A stretch of 64,000 nucleotides of DNA from Achromobacter spanius. Lineage in GTDB: Bacteria > Pseudomonadota > Gammaproteobacteria > Burkholderiales > Burkholderiaceae_B. The position numbers were made by a program, and so were the translations under genes. The stretch spans positions 4,278,001 through 4,342,000 of the forward strand of contig NZ_CP121261.1 of NCBI RefSeq assembly GCF_029637605.1. The letters are read 5' to 3'. A model generated the notes under the pieces. The model saw only the letters and a list, made by a program, of their open reading frames with translations. It had not been told where the DNA came from and searched no databases. Positions 18,256 to 28,176 of this stretch are shown here, piece by piece (positions within the stretch are counted from its first letter, which is position 1; every line of letters starts with the position of its first letter).

Positions 18256-18893
18256 ATGCGCTTCTCAAAGGCTTGTAATTGCGGCAGCAGCGCCTTGACC
18301 AGGGTGTGGATGGGCGTCGCGCCCGTTTCCACGACCAGATCGGCGACTTCTTTATAGAGGGGTTCGCGCAGGGTCATCAGGTCCCGCAGGGTGCCGCGAG
18401 GGTCCGCCGTGGCCAGCAAAGGCCGGTTGCGGTCGCGGCAGGTCCGGCGGAACAATTCGTCCACGCTGGCTCTTAAATAGATGACAATTCCGCGCTCGTG
18501 CAGCCGTTGGCGATTCTCGGGAGCCAGGATCGCGCCGCCGCCGGTGGCAAGAATTATGTTGCGCCGTTGGGTACACTCCTCCAAGGCGGCGGACTCTCGG
18601 CGACGAAAACCGGCTTCGCCCTCGATTTCGAAGATAACCGGCACCCGAACGCCGCAACGCGCCTCGAGCTCATGATCCAGATCCATAAACTCGCGCCCCA
18701 ACGCACGCGCCAGACTACGACCTATGGTGGTCTTGCCCGCGCCCATCATCCCGACCAGGAAGACGGGCAAATCGTGCGGCAACGACACAGTCTTGCCTGT
18801 GCATTCGATGGCGCAAGGCACGTTTTCAGGCGCCTCGCCGGAGGGCGCTGGGTCCGGGTCAGCTTCCGGACATGAGTGGGCGGAAAAGTTCAT
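18252..18893 (-). CDS. aroK: Shikimate kinase
   Basis: A 213-residue kinase phosphorylating shikimate at the 3-hydroxyl. Walker A is GMMGAGKT (48-55), the shikimate-binding aspartate is in [13 protein letters not shown] follows, and the glycine triplet is LATGGGAIL (about 116-123). It carries an N-terminal extension of about 40 residues compared with E. coli AroK; this extension is rich in Pro, Glu and Ala and is probably disordered. The ATG at 18893 is the first in-frame start; starts further up would run into the divergent mrcA. Coupled to aroB by ATGA. Confidence 0.95.
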   Translation of the reverse strand: MNFSAHSCPEADPDPAPSGEAPENVPCAIECTGKTVSLPHDLPVFLVGMMGAGKTTIGRSLARALGREFMDLDHELEARCGVRVPVIFEIEGEAGFRRRESAALEECTQRRNIILATGGGAILAPENRQRLHERGIVIYLRASVDELFRRTCRDRNRPLLATADPRGTLRDLMTLREPLYKEVADLVVETGATPIHTLVKALLPQLQAFEKRI

Positions 18894-19007
18894 GTCGGCA
18901 TTATCACATCTGCCGCCAGTTGCCCGCGCACCACACAGAACAATCTTGTTACAGAAACCGATCCGTCTCGCTGAGACGGGGCCGGAGATACCCGTAAAAT
19001 CGCCGCG

Positions 19008-21452
19008 ATGAGCAAGCCCCAGAATTCCTCCAAGAAAGACAAGCCCGCCAAGAGCGGCTCCCCGATCCTGCGATTCTTCGTAAAAACCGGCATCTTCGGT
19101 GTCGGCCTGTTCCTGTGCGGCGTATTGCTGGCCGGAATGGCGCTGGCCCTGGCTTGGCCCAACCTGCCAAACCTGAACGCCATGACGGACTACCGCCCGA
19201 GGGTGCCGCTGCGCGTCTACACGGCGGATCGCGTCCTGATCGGTGAATTCGGCGAAGAACGCCGCAACGTGCTGCGCTTCAATGAAATCCCCGACGTCAT
19301 GAAGTCGGCGGTGCTGGCGGCCGAGGACGACCGCTTCTACCAGCACGGTGGAATCGACTGGATGGGCGTGGTGCGGGCCGGCCTGACCAACCTGATCAAC
19401 ATGTCGAAGACGCAGGGCGCCAGCACGATCACGATGCAGGTGGCGCGCAACTTCTACCTGTCGTCGGAAAAGACCTATTCGCGCAAGTTCTACGAACTGC
19501 TGCTGACATTCAAGATCGAAAACGAGCTCACCAAGGACCAGATCCTTGAGCTCTACATGAACCAGATCTACCTGGGCCACCGCGCTTACGGCTTCGCGGC
19601 CGCGTCGCGCGCCTACTTCGGCAAGCCGCTGTCGGAAGTGACACCGGCCGAAGCCGCCATGCTGGCCGGCATTCCGAAGGCGCCCTCGCGCTTCAACCCG
19701 ATTTCAAACCGCCCCCGCGCCGAACTGCGCCAACGCTACGTGCTGGGCCGCATGCTTTCGCTGGGCTACCTGACCGAACCCGAATACAAGCAGGCGATGG
19801 CGCAGCCCATCGTCATGAAATCGGCGGAAGGCACGCCGGCCGGCGGCTATGCCATCCATGGCGAATACGTGGCCGAACTGGCGCGCCAACTGCTCTATAA
19901 CGTCTATCAGGACAACGTCTACTCGCGCGGCATCAACATCTACACCACGGTGCAGTCCAAGGACCAGGAAGCGGCCTATCGCGCCGTGCGTGAGGGCGTG
20001 CTGGACTACACCCGCCGCGCGCCCTACCCCGGCCCGGAAGAGCAGCTCGACCTGCCCCCCGGCACCGAGAACAATCCCGCCGCGCTGGATGAATTCCTGG
20101 ATGGCGTGTTCGACAAGTTCGGCGACAGCGGCGACCTGCTCACCGCCCTGGTGCTGTCGGCCAGCCCCACCGAAGTGAAACTGGCGCGCAGCTCGCGCGA
20201 AATCATCACGATCACGGACAAGAAAGTGTTGGCCGTCGTGGCGCGCGCGCTGAACGACAAAGCCAAACCCGCGCAGCGCATCAAGCGCGGGTCGGTGGTG
20301 TACATCCGCAAGTTCGGCGATCACTGGGAAATCATCAACCTGCCGTCGGTGCAGGCGGCGTTCGTGGCCCTGACCCCGCAAGATGGCGCCATCCGCGCCA
20401 TGGTGGGCGGCTTCGATTTTTATCGCGGCAACTTCAACCGCGTGACGCAAGCCTGGCGCCAGCCGGGTTCGAACATCAAGCCGTTCATCTACGCCGCCTC
20501 GCTTGAGCGCGGCCTGACCCCGGCCACGCAGATTTCCGACCAGCCGTTTGAACTGAGCGCGGCGCAAACCGGCTCCAAGGCCTGGAATCCCAAGAACTAC
20601 GGCAACCAGTACGAGCCCATGCTGACCCTGCGCCAGGGCCTGTACAAGTCGAAGAACATGGTGTCGATCCGCATCCTGCAGGCCATCGGCCCGCAGTACG
20701 CGCAAGACTATCTGACCCGCTTCGGCTTCGACAAGGCGCGCCAGCCGCCCGTGCTGCCGCTGGCACTCGGCGCGGGCTCCGTGACGCCGCTGCAACTGGC
20801 GGGCGCGTTCTCGGTGTTCGCCAACGGCGGTTACCGCGTCACGCCCTACCTGATCGACCGAGTCACCGACAGCAGCGGCAAGGTCATCATGCAGTCCCGG
20901 CCCGTTGTGGCCGGTGACGCGGCGGCCCGCGCCATCGATCCGCGCACGGCCTGGGTCATGGACGACATCCTGCGCGGCGTGGCCACCTACGGCACCGCGG
21001 CCCGCGCCCGGGTACTGCTCAAGCGCAACGACATCGCCGGCAAGACGGGCACGACCAACGAATCCGTGGACGCCTGGTTCTCGGGCTACACCCCGAACCT
21101 GGTGGCAACGTCGTGGCTGGGCTTTGACCAGCCCAAGTCGCTGGGCTCGCGTGAAACGGGCGGCGGTGTCGCCATGCCGATCTGGGTTGATTACATGCAG
21201 GAAGTCCTGAAGGGCGTGCCGGAAGAAAAGCCGCGCCCCCGTCCCGACGGCCTGATCGTGGAAAACGGCGAGTACTACTTCTCGGAATTCCCTCCTGGCC
21301 AGGCCGTCGCCCGCCTGGGGCTGCCCGAGGCCGATACGCTGGGTGAATTCCTGAACGGTCTGGGCAGCAGCAGCCCGGACACGCAGATCAAGGTTGCGCC
21401 GGGCGTGGGCACGCAAAACACCGCGCCCTGGTCGCAGAAGATCCCGTTCTGA
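19008..21452 (+). CDS. mrcA: Penicillin-binding protein 1A, bifunctional transglycosylase/transpeptidase
   Basis: An 814-residue class A PBP that polymerises and cross-links peptidoglycan. One N-terminal membrane anchor (about 22-50) is followed by the GT51 domain with catalytic E106 in AAEDDRFYQHGG and the motif QGASTITMQVARNF. The transpeptidase domain has S488-x-x-K491 (PGSNIKPF) and K679TG (AGKTGTTNE). Length and domain order match PBP1A (ponA/mrcA). It is divergent from aroK with 114 bp between starts and ends in a strong terminator. In many Burkholderiales it neighbours cyaY; here a catabolic operon lies between them. Confidence 0.97.
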   Translation: MSKPQNSSKKDKPAKSGSPILRFFVKTGIFGVGLFLCGVLLAGMALALAWPNLPNLNAMTDYRPRVPLRVYTADRVLIGEFGEERRNVLRFNEIPDVMKSAVLAAEDDRFYQHGGIDWMGVVRAGLTNLINMSKTQGASTITMQVARNFYLSSEKTYSRKFYELLLTFKIENELTKDQILELYMNQIYLGHRAYGFAAASRAYFGKPLSEVTPAEAAMLAGIPKAPSRFNPISNRPRAELRQRYVLGRMLSLGYLTEPEYKQAMAQPIVMKSAEGTPAGGYAIHGEYVAELARQLLYNVYQDNVYSRGINIYTTVQSKDQEAAYRAVREGVLDYTRRAPYPGPEEQLDLPPGTENNPAALDEFLDGVFDKFGDSGDLLTALVLSASPTEVKLARSSREIITITDKKVLAVVARALNDKAKPAQRIKRGSVVYIRKFGDHWEIINLPSVQAAFVALTPQDGAIRAMVGGFDFYRGNFNRVTQAWRQPGSNIKPFIYAASLERGLTPATQISDQPFELSAAQTGSKAWNPKNYGNQYEPMLTLRQGLYKSKNMVSIRILQAIGPQYAQDYLTRFGFDKARQPPVLPLALGAGSVTPLQLAGAFSVFANGGYRVTPYLIDRVTDSSGKVIMQSRPVVAGDAAARAIDPRTAWVMDDILRGVATYGTAARARVLLKRNDIAGKTGTTNESVDAWFSGYTPNLVATSWLGFDQPKSLGSRETGGGVAMPIWVDYMQEVLKGVPEEKPRPRPDGLIVENGEYYFSEFPPGQAVARLGLPEADTLGEFLNGLGSSSPDTQIKVAPGVGTQNTAPWSQKIPF

Positions 21453-21458
21453 CGCAAC

Positions 21459-21487
21459 AAGGCCGGCCTGGATAGGCCGGCCTTTTT
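21459..21487 (+). terminator. Intrinsic terminator of mrcA
   Basis: AAGGCCGGCCT / AGGCCGGCCTT (21459-21469, 21474-21484) forms an 11-bp stem around GGAT and runs into TTTTT, 6 bp after the mrcA stop. Confidence 0.92.
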
Positions 21488-21509
21488 ACTGCTGACAGCT
21501 TCCAGCGTC

Positions 21510-23162
21510 TTACTGCAACACCGCTTCGGCCGGCCTGAAACGCTTGAAATCCCACTGCCTGCCCGGCGCGGCCTCCAGCAACTGGCGCGTGTAGCCATCC
21601 CGCGGCCGAGTCAGCACCGCGGCTGCCTCCCCCGCCTCGACGATCTGCCCGGATTTCATCACAACGATGGAATTGCAGATCTGCGCCGCGACCCGCAGGT
21701 CGTGCGTGATGAACAGCACCGCCGTATCAGTGCGGGCGCGGATGTCCTCAAGCAGTTCCAGCACCTGCGCCTGTACCGACACGTCCAGCGCGGAAACCGC
21801 CTCGTCGGCGATCAGGATGTCGGGCCGCAGGGCAAGCGCCCGCGCGATGCAGATGCGCTGGCGCTGCCCGCCGGAAAACTGATGCGGATAGCGGTCCATG
21901 GTGTCCGCCCCCAGCCCGACGATATCCAGCAGCTCGATGGCTCGCGCCCGGGCTTCGTCTTGCGGCACGCCGAAATTGCGCATCCCCTCGACGATCGAAT
22001 CGCCCACGCGGATGCGCGCATTCAGCGACCGGTAGGGGTCCTGGAACACCACTTGGATGCGTTTGCGCACGGGATAAAATTCCCGTTTGCTGGCCGTGGC
22101 GATCTCGGTGCCGTCCAGGCGCACGCTGCCTGAACTGGGATCGATCAGGCGCGCGATGCACCTCGCCAGGGTGGACTTGCCCGAGCCCGACTCACCCACG
22201 ATGCCGACGATTTCCTTCTTGCGCAGCGTGAAGCTGACATCGCGCACGGCGTGCACCGACCGCTTCGCCTTGAAGAAGCCGCGCTCGTTATAGGTCTTGT
22301 GCAGACCCTGCACGACCAGCACGGGTTCGCCTTCGGGCGCCTGCCGCGCGGCCGGCGCCAGGCCCGGCACCGACGACACCAGCATACGGGTGTAGGCCTC
22401 TTTCGGGCGCGCCAGGATCTCGTCGCGGGTGCCCACCTCTACCAATCTTCCTCGGTTCATCACGGCGATGCGGTCGGCAATCTCCGCCACCACGCCAAAG
22501 TCATGCGTGATGAACAGCACCGCGGTGTTGTGCGACTTCTGCAGCTCCAGGATCAACGCCAGGATCTGCTTCTGGGTCGTCACGTCCAACGCGGTGGTGG
22601 GCTCGTCGGCGATGAGCAGCTTGGGATTCAGGATCAGCGCCATGCAGATGACGATGCGCTGGCGCTGTCCGCCAGACAACTGGTGCGGATAGGATTGGTA
22701 GATGCGCTCCACATCCGGCAGCCGCACCGACTCCAGCATGTCCAGGATCTTGCGCTTGCGGGCGGCCGCGTCCAGGCCGCTGTGGGTACGCAGCACCTCG
22801 TCGATCTGCCAGCCCACCGTGCGCACCGGATTGAGCGCCGTCATGGGTTCCTGGAAAACCATGGACATGCGGGTGGCGCGCAGTTCCCGCAGGCGCTCCG
22901 GCGTGCACGCCAGCACGTCTTCGCCGTCAAGCAGGATGCGGCCCGCGCTGGGCCGCAGCGCGTCTGGCGCCAGCAGGCCCATCACCGAAAACGACGTGAC
23001 GGACTTGCCCGATCCGGATTCCCCGACCACGCACAAGGTTTCACCGGCGTGTATGTCGAAGCTGATGCCTTCGACCACGTAGCGCGGCGCATCCTCCGGC
23101 GCCCCCACCAACTCCACCGACAGATTCTGTACTTGCAGGACGGGCATTGTGGAATCGTTCAT
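21510..23162 (-). CDS. Dipeptide-type ABC transporter, fused double ATPase (DppD-DppF)
   Basis: A 550-residue cytoplasmic protein with two complete ATPase modules of the oligopeptide/dipeptide/nickel type, which are usually separate DppD and DppF subunits. Each half has Walker A GESGSGKS, a Q-loop (VFQEPMTALNP; VFQDPYRSLNA), a signature (QLSGGQRQRI; QFSGGQRQRI) and Walker B (LLIADEPTTALD; ILIADEAVSALD). The unusual DEA in place of DEP in the second Walker B keeps the catalytic Glu. The ATG at 23162 starts 1 bp after the upstream permease stop. Last gene of the hydantoinase-transporter operon. Confidence 0.92.
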   Translation of the reverse strand: MNDSTMPVLQVQNLSVELVGAPEDAPRYVVEGISFDIHAGETLCVVGESGSGKSVTSFSVMGLLAPDALRPSAGRILLDGEDVLACTPERLRELRATRMSMVFQEPMTALNPVRTVGWQIDEVLRTHSGLDAAARKRKILDMLESVRLPDVERIYQSYPHQLSGGQRQRIVICMALILNPKLLIADEPTTALDVTTQKQILALILELQKSHNTAVLFITHDFGVVAEIADRIAVMNRGRLVEVGTRDEILARPKEAYTRMLVSSVPGLAPAARQAPEGEPVLVVQGLHKTYNERGFFKAKRSVHAVRDVSFTLRKKEIVGIVGESGSGKSTLARCIARLIDPSSGSVRLDGTEIATASKREFYPVRKRIQVVFQDPYRSLNARIRVGDSIVEGMRNFGVPQDEARARAIELLDIVGLGADTMDRYPHQFSGGQRQRICIARALALRPDILIADEAVSALDVSVQAQVLELLEDIRARTDTAVLFITHDLRVAAQICNSIVVMKSGQIVEAGEAAAVLTRPRDGYTRQLLEAAPGRQWDFKRFRPAEAVLQ

Positions 23163-23163
23163 G

Positions 23164-24060
23164 TCAGACCCTCCGCGCCATCTTGGGATCAAGGGCGTCA
23201 CGCATGGCGTCGCCCAGCATGTTCACGCTAAGCACGGTCAGCGCCAGGAAAAGACCTGGCAGCAGGATCAGCCCAGGCTTGATCTGGAAGTACATGCGCC
23301 CCTCGGCGATGACGTTGCCCCAGGACGGGAATTCGGGCGGCATGCCCACGCCCAGAAAGCTCATGACCGCCTCGGACAGCATGGCGGACGCGAAGATGAA
23401 AGTGCCCTGCACGATCAGCGGCGCCACGGTGTTGGGCACCAGATGGCGCATCATCAACACGTGCGTGGGCGTGCCCAGCGAGATGGCGGCTTCCACATAG
23501 GGCTCGTCGCGCAGGCTCAGGATCAGCCCACGCACCAGGCGCACCACGCGCGGAAACTCGGGCACGGCAATGGCGATCAGCACCGTCAGCATGCTGGCGC
23601 CGGTCACGGCAACCAGCGCGATGGCCAGCAGGATGCTGGGCACGGACATGATGCCGTCCATGACGCGCATGATGACCATGTCCGCCGCGCGAAAGTAGCC
23701 GGCGATCACGCCCAGCAGCAGTCCGGGTATCAGCGCGGCGACGGCGGTGCCCGCCCCGATCATCAGCGAAATGCGCGCGCCGTGGACCACGCGCGACAAC
23801 ACGTCGCGGCCGTAGGCGTCGGTGCCGAACCAGTGCTCGGCGGAAAAGCCCTTCAAACGCTGCATGGGATTGATGGCCATGGGATCGGCCAGGCCCAGCA
23901 GGTTGGCCGAGATGGCGGCCAGCACGATGATCGCAAGCATCACCAGCGCAGCCATGACCGGCCATGTGGACAGCGTGCGAACCAGCGCCGACCTGGGCCG
24001 TTTGCGGATGGCGGGCGCGAGGCTGGCCCCACCCGCTATCGAGTGTATGGAAGTAGACAT
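23164..24060 (-). CDS. ABC transporter permease, DppC type
   Basis: A 298-residue inner-membrane permease of the binding-protein-dependent peptide family. After an N-terminal cytoplasmic tail and first helix (about 35-55) comes the HWFGTDAYGRDVLSRVVHGARISL segment characteristic of DppC/OppC. The EAA loop is EAAISLGTPTHVLMMRHLVPN. About six helices. It follows the DppB-type permease by 10 bp and precedes the fused ATPase, so the transporter subunits are produced together. Confidence 0.93.
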   Translation of the reverse strand: MSTSIHSIAGGASLAPAIRKRPRSALVRTLSTWPVMAALVMLAIIVLAAISANLLGLADPMAINPMQRLKGFSAEHWFGTDAYGRDVLSRVVHGARISLMIGAGTAVAALIPGLLLGVIAGYFRAADMVIMRVMDGIMSVPSILLAIALVAVTGASMLTVLIAIAVPEFPRVVRLVRGLILSLRDEPYVEAAISLGTPTHVLMMRHLVPNTVAPLIVQGTFIFASAMLSEAVMSFLGVGMPPEFPSWGNVIAEGRMYFQIKPGLILLPGLFLALTVLSVNMLGDAMRDALDPKMARRV

Positions 24061-24070
24061 GCGGGTTCCT

Positions 24071-25012
24071 TCAATAACGGATGCGCGGATCGAACACCGA
24101 GTACAGGACGTCGATGGTCAGGTTCACGCCGATGTAGACCAGCGAGAACAGCAGGATCAGCCCCTGGATCAGCGGATAATCCCGGGCCAGCACGGACTCG
24201 ACCACCAGCCGGCCCAGGCCAGGCAGGTTGAACACCGACTCCGTGACGACCACCCCGCTGATCAGCAGCGCGATGCTGACGCCGATCACGGTGATGATGG
24301 GAACGGCCGCGGTGCGCAACGCGTGCGCCATCATCACGGCGCGTTCGGTAATGCCCTTGGCGCGCGCGGTGCGGATGAAGTCTTCACCCATCACTTCCAG
24401 CACGCTGCTGCGCGCGATGCGCGCAATCAGGGCGACAAAGCCCGTGCTGAGCGCAAGGGTGGGCAGCAGCAAGTGCATGCCGAAGGCCCAGAGGCCCGCC
24501 GACGGCGACTTGTAGCCCTGCACCGGCAGCCAGCCCAACTTCATGGCGAACAGCAGAATCAGGGCATAGCCGGTGACGAAGATGGGCACCGAAAAGCCCA
24601 GCACCGAAAACGCCATCACCGCCCGGTCCGCGCGGGTGCCGCGCCGCCAGGCCGCGAACACGCCCAGCGGCACCGCGATCAGCGTGGACAGCAGGATGGT
24701 CGACAGCGCGAGGGCCAGCGACGGCCCCACGCGGCTGCTGATCATCGCGGTGACGGGCGTGCCCGAATGCAGCGACACGCCCAGATCACCCCGCAGCACC
24801 TGCCCGCTCCACAGGAAGAACTGGGTGGCCAGCGACCGGTCCAGCCCCATGTGCTCGCGGATCTGCGCCAGTTGCGTCTCGGTGGCCGCATCGCCCGCCA
24901 GCATCAGCGCCGGATCCCCCGGCGTCAGCCGCAGCAGGCAGAACACCAGCACGGCCACCGTCAGCACCACGGGAACCGTGGCCAGGATGCGTCTGAGTAG
25001 GTAGCTGAACAT
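24071..25012 (-). CDS. ABC transporter permease, DppB type
   Basis: A 313-residue inner-membrane permease. The N-terminal MFSYLLRRILATVPVVLTVAVLVFCLLRLTPGDPA is the signature of DppB-type subunits (first helix followed by the TPGDPA motif), and the EAA loop is IRTARAKGITERAVMMAHALR. Six helices. It sits 6 bp after the binding protein gene. With DppC and the fused ATPase it makes a full importer. Confidence 0.93.
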   Translation of the reverse strand: MFSYLLRRILATVPVVLTVAVLVFCLLRLTPGDPALMLAGDAATETQLAQIREHMGLDRSLATQFFLWSGQVLRGDLGVSLHSGTPVTAMISSRVGPSLALALSTILLSTLIAVPLGVFAAWRRGTRADRAVMAFSVLGFSVPIFVTGYALILLFAMKLGWLPVQGYKSPSAGLWAFGMHLLLPTLALSTGFVALIARIARSSVLEVMGEDFIRTARAKGITERAVMMAHALRTAAVPIITVIGVSIALLISGVVVTESVFNLPGLGRLVVESVLARDYPLIQGLILLFSLVYIGVNLTIDVLYSVFDPRIRY

Positions 25013-25018
25013 GCTGGC

Positions 25019-26623
25019 TTACCGGCTGGCTTTCTTGATGTTCCAGAACACCGGCGCGGGTGACTCCAGCACGCCCGACAGCTTCTTGCTGTAGGCCGCG
25101 GCCGTCTCGATCTGGCCCAGCGTGATGGCCACGCCTTCATCCAGCATCACGTCCTGCAACTGTTCGGCGATCTGCTTGCGTTCCGGTTCCGTCGCCGCCA
25201 CCAGGAACTGGTCGCGCAGCGCTTCCACCTTCGGCACGGTCGGCCAGCCGAACCAGGCCTTCTCGCCGTTGGCCGACACGCCATAGTTGCGCAGCGGATC
25301 CATGATTTCGCTGACGTGCCACGTGGTCACGAAAATGCTCCAGCCGCCCTTGGCCGGCACGTCGCGGTTGGCGCGGCGCGACAACATGGTCATGAAGTCC
25401 ATGGCTTGCAGTTGCACGTTGAAGCCCGCCTGGCGCAACTGCTGCGCCATCACCACGGGAATGGCGGAGGCCATGGCGATGTCGGTGGCATGCAGGATCA
25501 CCACGGGCGTGCCGTCATACTTGGCTTCCTTCAGCAGCGCCTTGGCCTTGTCGATGTTGGACGGCACGATCATATCGGCGCGCGTATCGCTGGAATACGG
25601 CAGGCCGCAACCGAACACCGCGCCGCAGGTCTTGAAGTATTCCGGGTCGCCTACCTGCGCCTTCAGGATGTCGTCCTGGCCGACCGCGTACATGGCCGCC
25701 TGGCGCACCAGCTTGTTGTCGAAGGGCGCGTTGAGCTGGTTGAAGCGGTACATGGGCTGGTAGCCCATCTTGTCCAGCACCCGCAACGTCAGGTCCGGCG
25801 AACTCTTCACCATCGGCACCAGATCGAACGGCACGGTCTCGATGTAATCGACCTCGCCGCCCAGCAAGGCATTCACCGTCGTCATCGGGTCGGCCATGGC
25901 CACCCATTCCACGCGGTCCACGTTCACCACCTTGCCGCCTGCCGTCCAGCTGGGCGCTTCCTTGCGCGGCACGTAGTCAGTGTTCTTTTCGTAGACCGTT
26001 TTCACGCCCGGCTGAAATTCCTTTTGCACGAACTTGAAAGGCCCCGACCCCGTGTAGTCGGTGATGGCCTGCGCCACTGGCGTCTGCGCCACGCGCTTGG
26101 GCATCATGAAGCTGGGCAGGCCGCTGGGCTTGCCCAACGCCGACAACACGTCCGCCGGTTCCTTCAGCACGATCTTGAAGGTCTTGTCGTCGACGACGTC
26201 CATCGACGTGACCAGCGGCATCAGTTGACGGCCGGTCTTGTCCGACTGCGCCCAGCGCTGGATCGACGCCACGCAATCCTCGGCTTTCACCGGCGCGCCG
26301 TCATGCCATTTCAGGCCGTCGCGCAGCGTGAACGTGTAGGTCTTGCCGTCCGGCGAGATCTCCCACTTGTCCGCCATCTGCGGCTGGACCTTGTTGTTCG
26401 CGTCCGTCGCCAGCAGCGTGTCGTAAATCATGTAGGCGTGATTGCGCGTCTGGTGCGATGCCGTCAGCACGGGGTCCAGCACCGTCAGCTTGCTGGCCAT
26501 CACCACGGTCAGCGTTTCCGCCTGCGCGGGCGCCCAGGCCATGGCGGCGGCACAAGCCAGCGCCGCGCCGACACGGCCCAGGCCGTAGCGGGTTTCAAGC
26601 GTTTCAGTATTCAGATAAGCCAT
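25019..26623 (-). CDS. ABC transporter substrate-binding protein, family 5 (DppA-like)
   Basis: A 534-residue periplasmic binding protein. The signal peptide is near ALACAAAMAWAPAQA, cleaved before ETLTV. Family 5 features follow: LDPVLTASHQTRNHAYMIYDTLLATD, then WEISPDGKTYTFTLRDGLKWHDGAPVKAEDCVASIQRW. These proteins bind peptides, nickel-heme, glutathione or other small solutes; here adjacency to hydantoinase and amidohydrolase genes suggests a cyclic amide or heterocyclic nitrogen compound (inference). The ATG at 26623 has AAGGGAA upstream. Confidence 0.92.
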   Translation of the reverse strand: MAYLNTETLETRYGLGRVGAALACAAAMAWAPAQAETLTVVMASKLTVLDPVLTASHQTRNHAYMIYDTLLATDANNKVQPQMADKWEISPDGKTYTFTLRDGLKWHDGAPVKAEDCVASIQRWAQSDKTGRQLMPLVTSMDVVDDKTFKIVLKEPADVLSALGKPSGLPSFMMPKRVAQTPVAQAITDYTGSGPFKFVQKEFQPGVKTVYEKNTDYVPRKEAPSWTAGGKVVNVDRVEWVAMADPMTTVNALLGGEVDYIETVPFDLVPMVKSSPDLTLRVLDKMGYQPMYRFNQLNAPFDNKLVRQAAMYAVGQDDILKAQVGDPEYFKTCGAVFGCGLPYSSDTRADMIVPSNIDKAKALLKEAKYDGTPVVILHATDIAMASAIPVVMAQQLRQAGFNVQLQAMDFMTMLSRRANRDVPAKGGWSIFVTTWHVSEIMDPLRNYGVSANGEKAWFGWPTVPKVEALRDQFLVAATEPERKQIAEQLQDVMLDEGVAITLGQIETAAAYSKKLSGVLESPAPVFWNIKKASR

Positions 26624-26692
26624 GTCATTCCCTTGAAGTTTTTATGGATGAACGGGGCCTGTGCCGGCCCTTCGGATGGAGTTGCGATCGGA

Positions 26693-28135
26693 TCAGACGA
26701 TGTCAAACGACAGCGGTGACATCTGTTCGGCGCTGCGGCCGGCCACCAGGTCACGCGAAGGCACCAAGGCCTCGGCGCGGCGCTGGGCCTCATCCACCTG
26801 CTCGGCTGCCTTGCGGTAATCCAGCGAATGCACCTGCCCCTCATGCACCACACGATGGCCGTCGACGTACACGGTGTGCACGGCGCGGTCCGCGGCGGCG
26901 TAGACAAGACTGCGCACCGGGTCGCGCGACGGGCGCATCAAGTGATGGGTCATGTCCACCATCACGAGGTCGGCGCGCGCGCCCACCGCGACGCGGCCCA
27001 GGTCGTCGCGGCCCAGCGCCTTCGCGCCGCCGACGGTCGCGGCATGGAACACTTCACCCGTGGTGACGGCGCGCGGCGTTTGCGCCATCAGGCGAGCCAG
27101 ATAGCCCACGTGGCGCATTTCCTCGATCATGTTGTGCGGATACGTGTCCGTGCCGATGCCCAGGTTGATACCCGCGCGGCGATAGCGCCCGAAGTCGCGC
27201 AGCGCCATGCCCCGGCGCATGAAAACCGTGGGACAGTGAGCCACGCTGGCGCCTGTTTCAGACAGAATGGACAGGTCGGTCGCCGTGCCCCAGTGCGTGT
27301 TCGGATGGTCGTCCACGAAGATGCCGTGGCCCACGATGCTGCCGGGGTCCAGCACGCCCAGGCTGTGCAGCCACTGAACCGGCGTCAGGCCATGGCGACG
27401 CGTGATCTCGTGAAATTCCGGCAGCGACTGCGCGGCATGCGTCTGCCAGCCGATGCCACGGCGCTTCGCCTCCTGGTGGCTGGCCTTCAGCAGTTCCGGC
27501 GTGCAGGTGTCGATCTGCGCCGGCACCAGCATGCCCGTCAGCCGGCCGCATGCATGCGCCTCGGCCTTGTCGATCAGCGCCAGCGCGCGCTCCATGCCCG
27601 CCTCGCCGGCCTTCTCGTTCCAGTCGTATTCCACAACATGGCCGTTGCGCGTGTACCAGCGCGCCGAGCGGAACATGGGCGCGATATAAGCCCGCAAGCC
27701 GCTCTGCACCATGATGTCGATCCATTGCTCGTGCGCCACCGACATATCCACCACCGTCGTCACGCCAGACATTAGTAGCTCGGCGGCGGCCAGCGTCAAC
27801 TGCGCGGGCGCGGCCTCGTCGTCGCCTTCCATCGTGGGCATGTACTCGTACAGGTTCGAGTTGTACAGGCCCGCCGACCCGGTCTCGTCCGTGTAGCCCT
27901 TGTTGATGGGCTCGTGCACCAGATGGCTATGGATGTCGACCAGGCCCGGCATCACCATCATGCCGCTGCCACTGACGATCTCTGCGTCGGGCGCCACCGC
28001 CTGCGCGCCCGGCCCCACGTGCGTAATGCGCCCGTTTGCGAACGCCACGTCGGCGTTCTTCATATAAACATGCCGCTGGCGTGCCTCGTCCCAGGCAACC
28101 ACAACGTCGGCGTTCTTGATCAAGGTAGTTTTCAA
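26693..28135 (-). CDS. Amidohydrolase family protein, ATZ/TRZ or cytosine deaminase-like
   Basis: A 480-residue metal-dependent hydrolase of the amidohydrolase superfamily. The metal-binding HxH is in GLVDIHSHL (H69, H71), with WQTHAAQSLPEF, a further histidine segment VAHCPTVF and the aspartate in GIGTDTYPHNM. This pattern fits the TRZ/ATZ/cytosine deaminase branch, which deaminates or dechlorinates N-heterocycles such as purines and triazines; the true substrate is unknown. The start is a TTG at 28135: GGAGGA lies 8 bases before it and the encoded M-K-T-T-L-I-K-N-A-D suits the family, whereas starts further up extend into the hydantoinase gene. Confidence 0.88.
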   Translation of the reverse strand: MKTTLIKNADVVVAWDEARQRHVYMKNADVAFANGRITHVGPGAQAVAPDAEIVSGSGMMVMPGLVDIHSHLVHEPINKGYTDETGSAGLYNSNLYEYMPTMEGDDEAAPAQLTLAAAELLMSGVTTVVDMSVAHEQWIDIMVQSGLRAYIAPMFRSARWYTRNGHVVEYDWNEKAGEAGMERALALIDKAEAHACGRLTGMLVPAQIDTCTPELLKASHQEAKRRGIGWQTHAAQSLPEFHEITRRHGLTPVQWLHSLGVLDPGSIVGHGIFVDDHPNTHWGTATDLSILSETGASVAHCPTVFMRRGMALRDFGRYRRAGINLGIGTDTYPHNMIEEMRHVGYLARLMAQTPRAVTTGEVFHAATVGGAKALGRDDLGRVAVGARADLVMVDMTHHLMRPSRDPVRSLVYAAADRAVHTVYVDGHRVVHEGQVHSLDYRKAAEQVDEAQRRAEALVPSRDLVAGRSAEQMSPLSFDIV

Positions 28136-28176
28136 CGCAATATCCTCCGAATAATCCCGAATAACCGTGTAGCGCG

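Noticed and set aside
16375..18357. A long open frame on the plus strand opposite dgt and aroB
   Set aside because: It is a shadow of GC-rich coding DNA. The minus-strand genes carry clear enzyme motifs and this frame has none.
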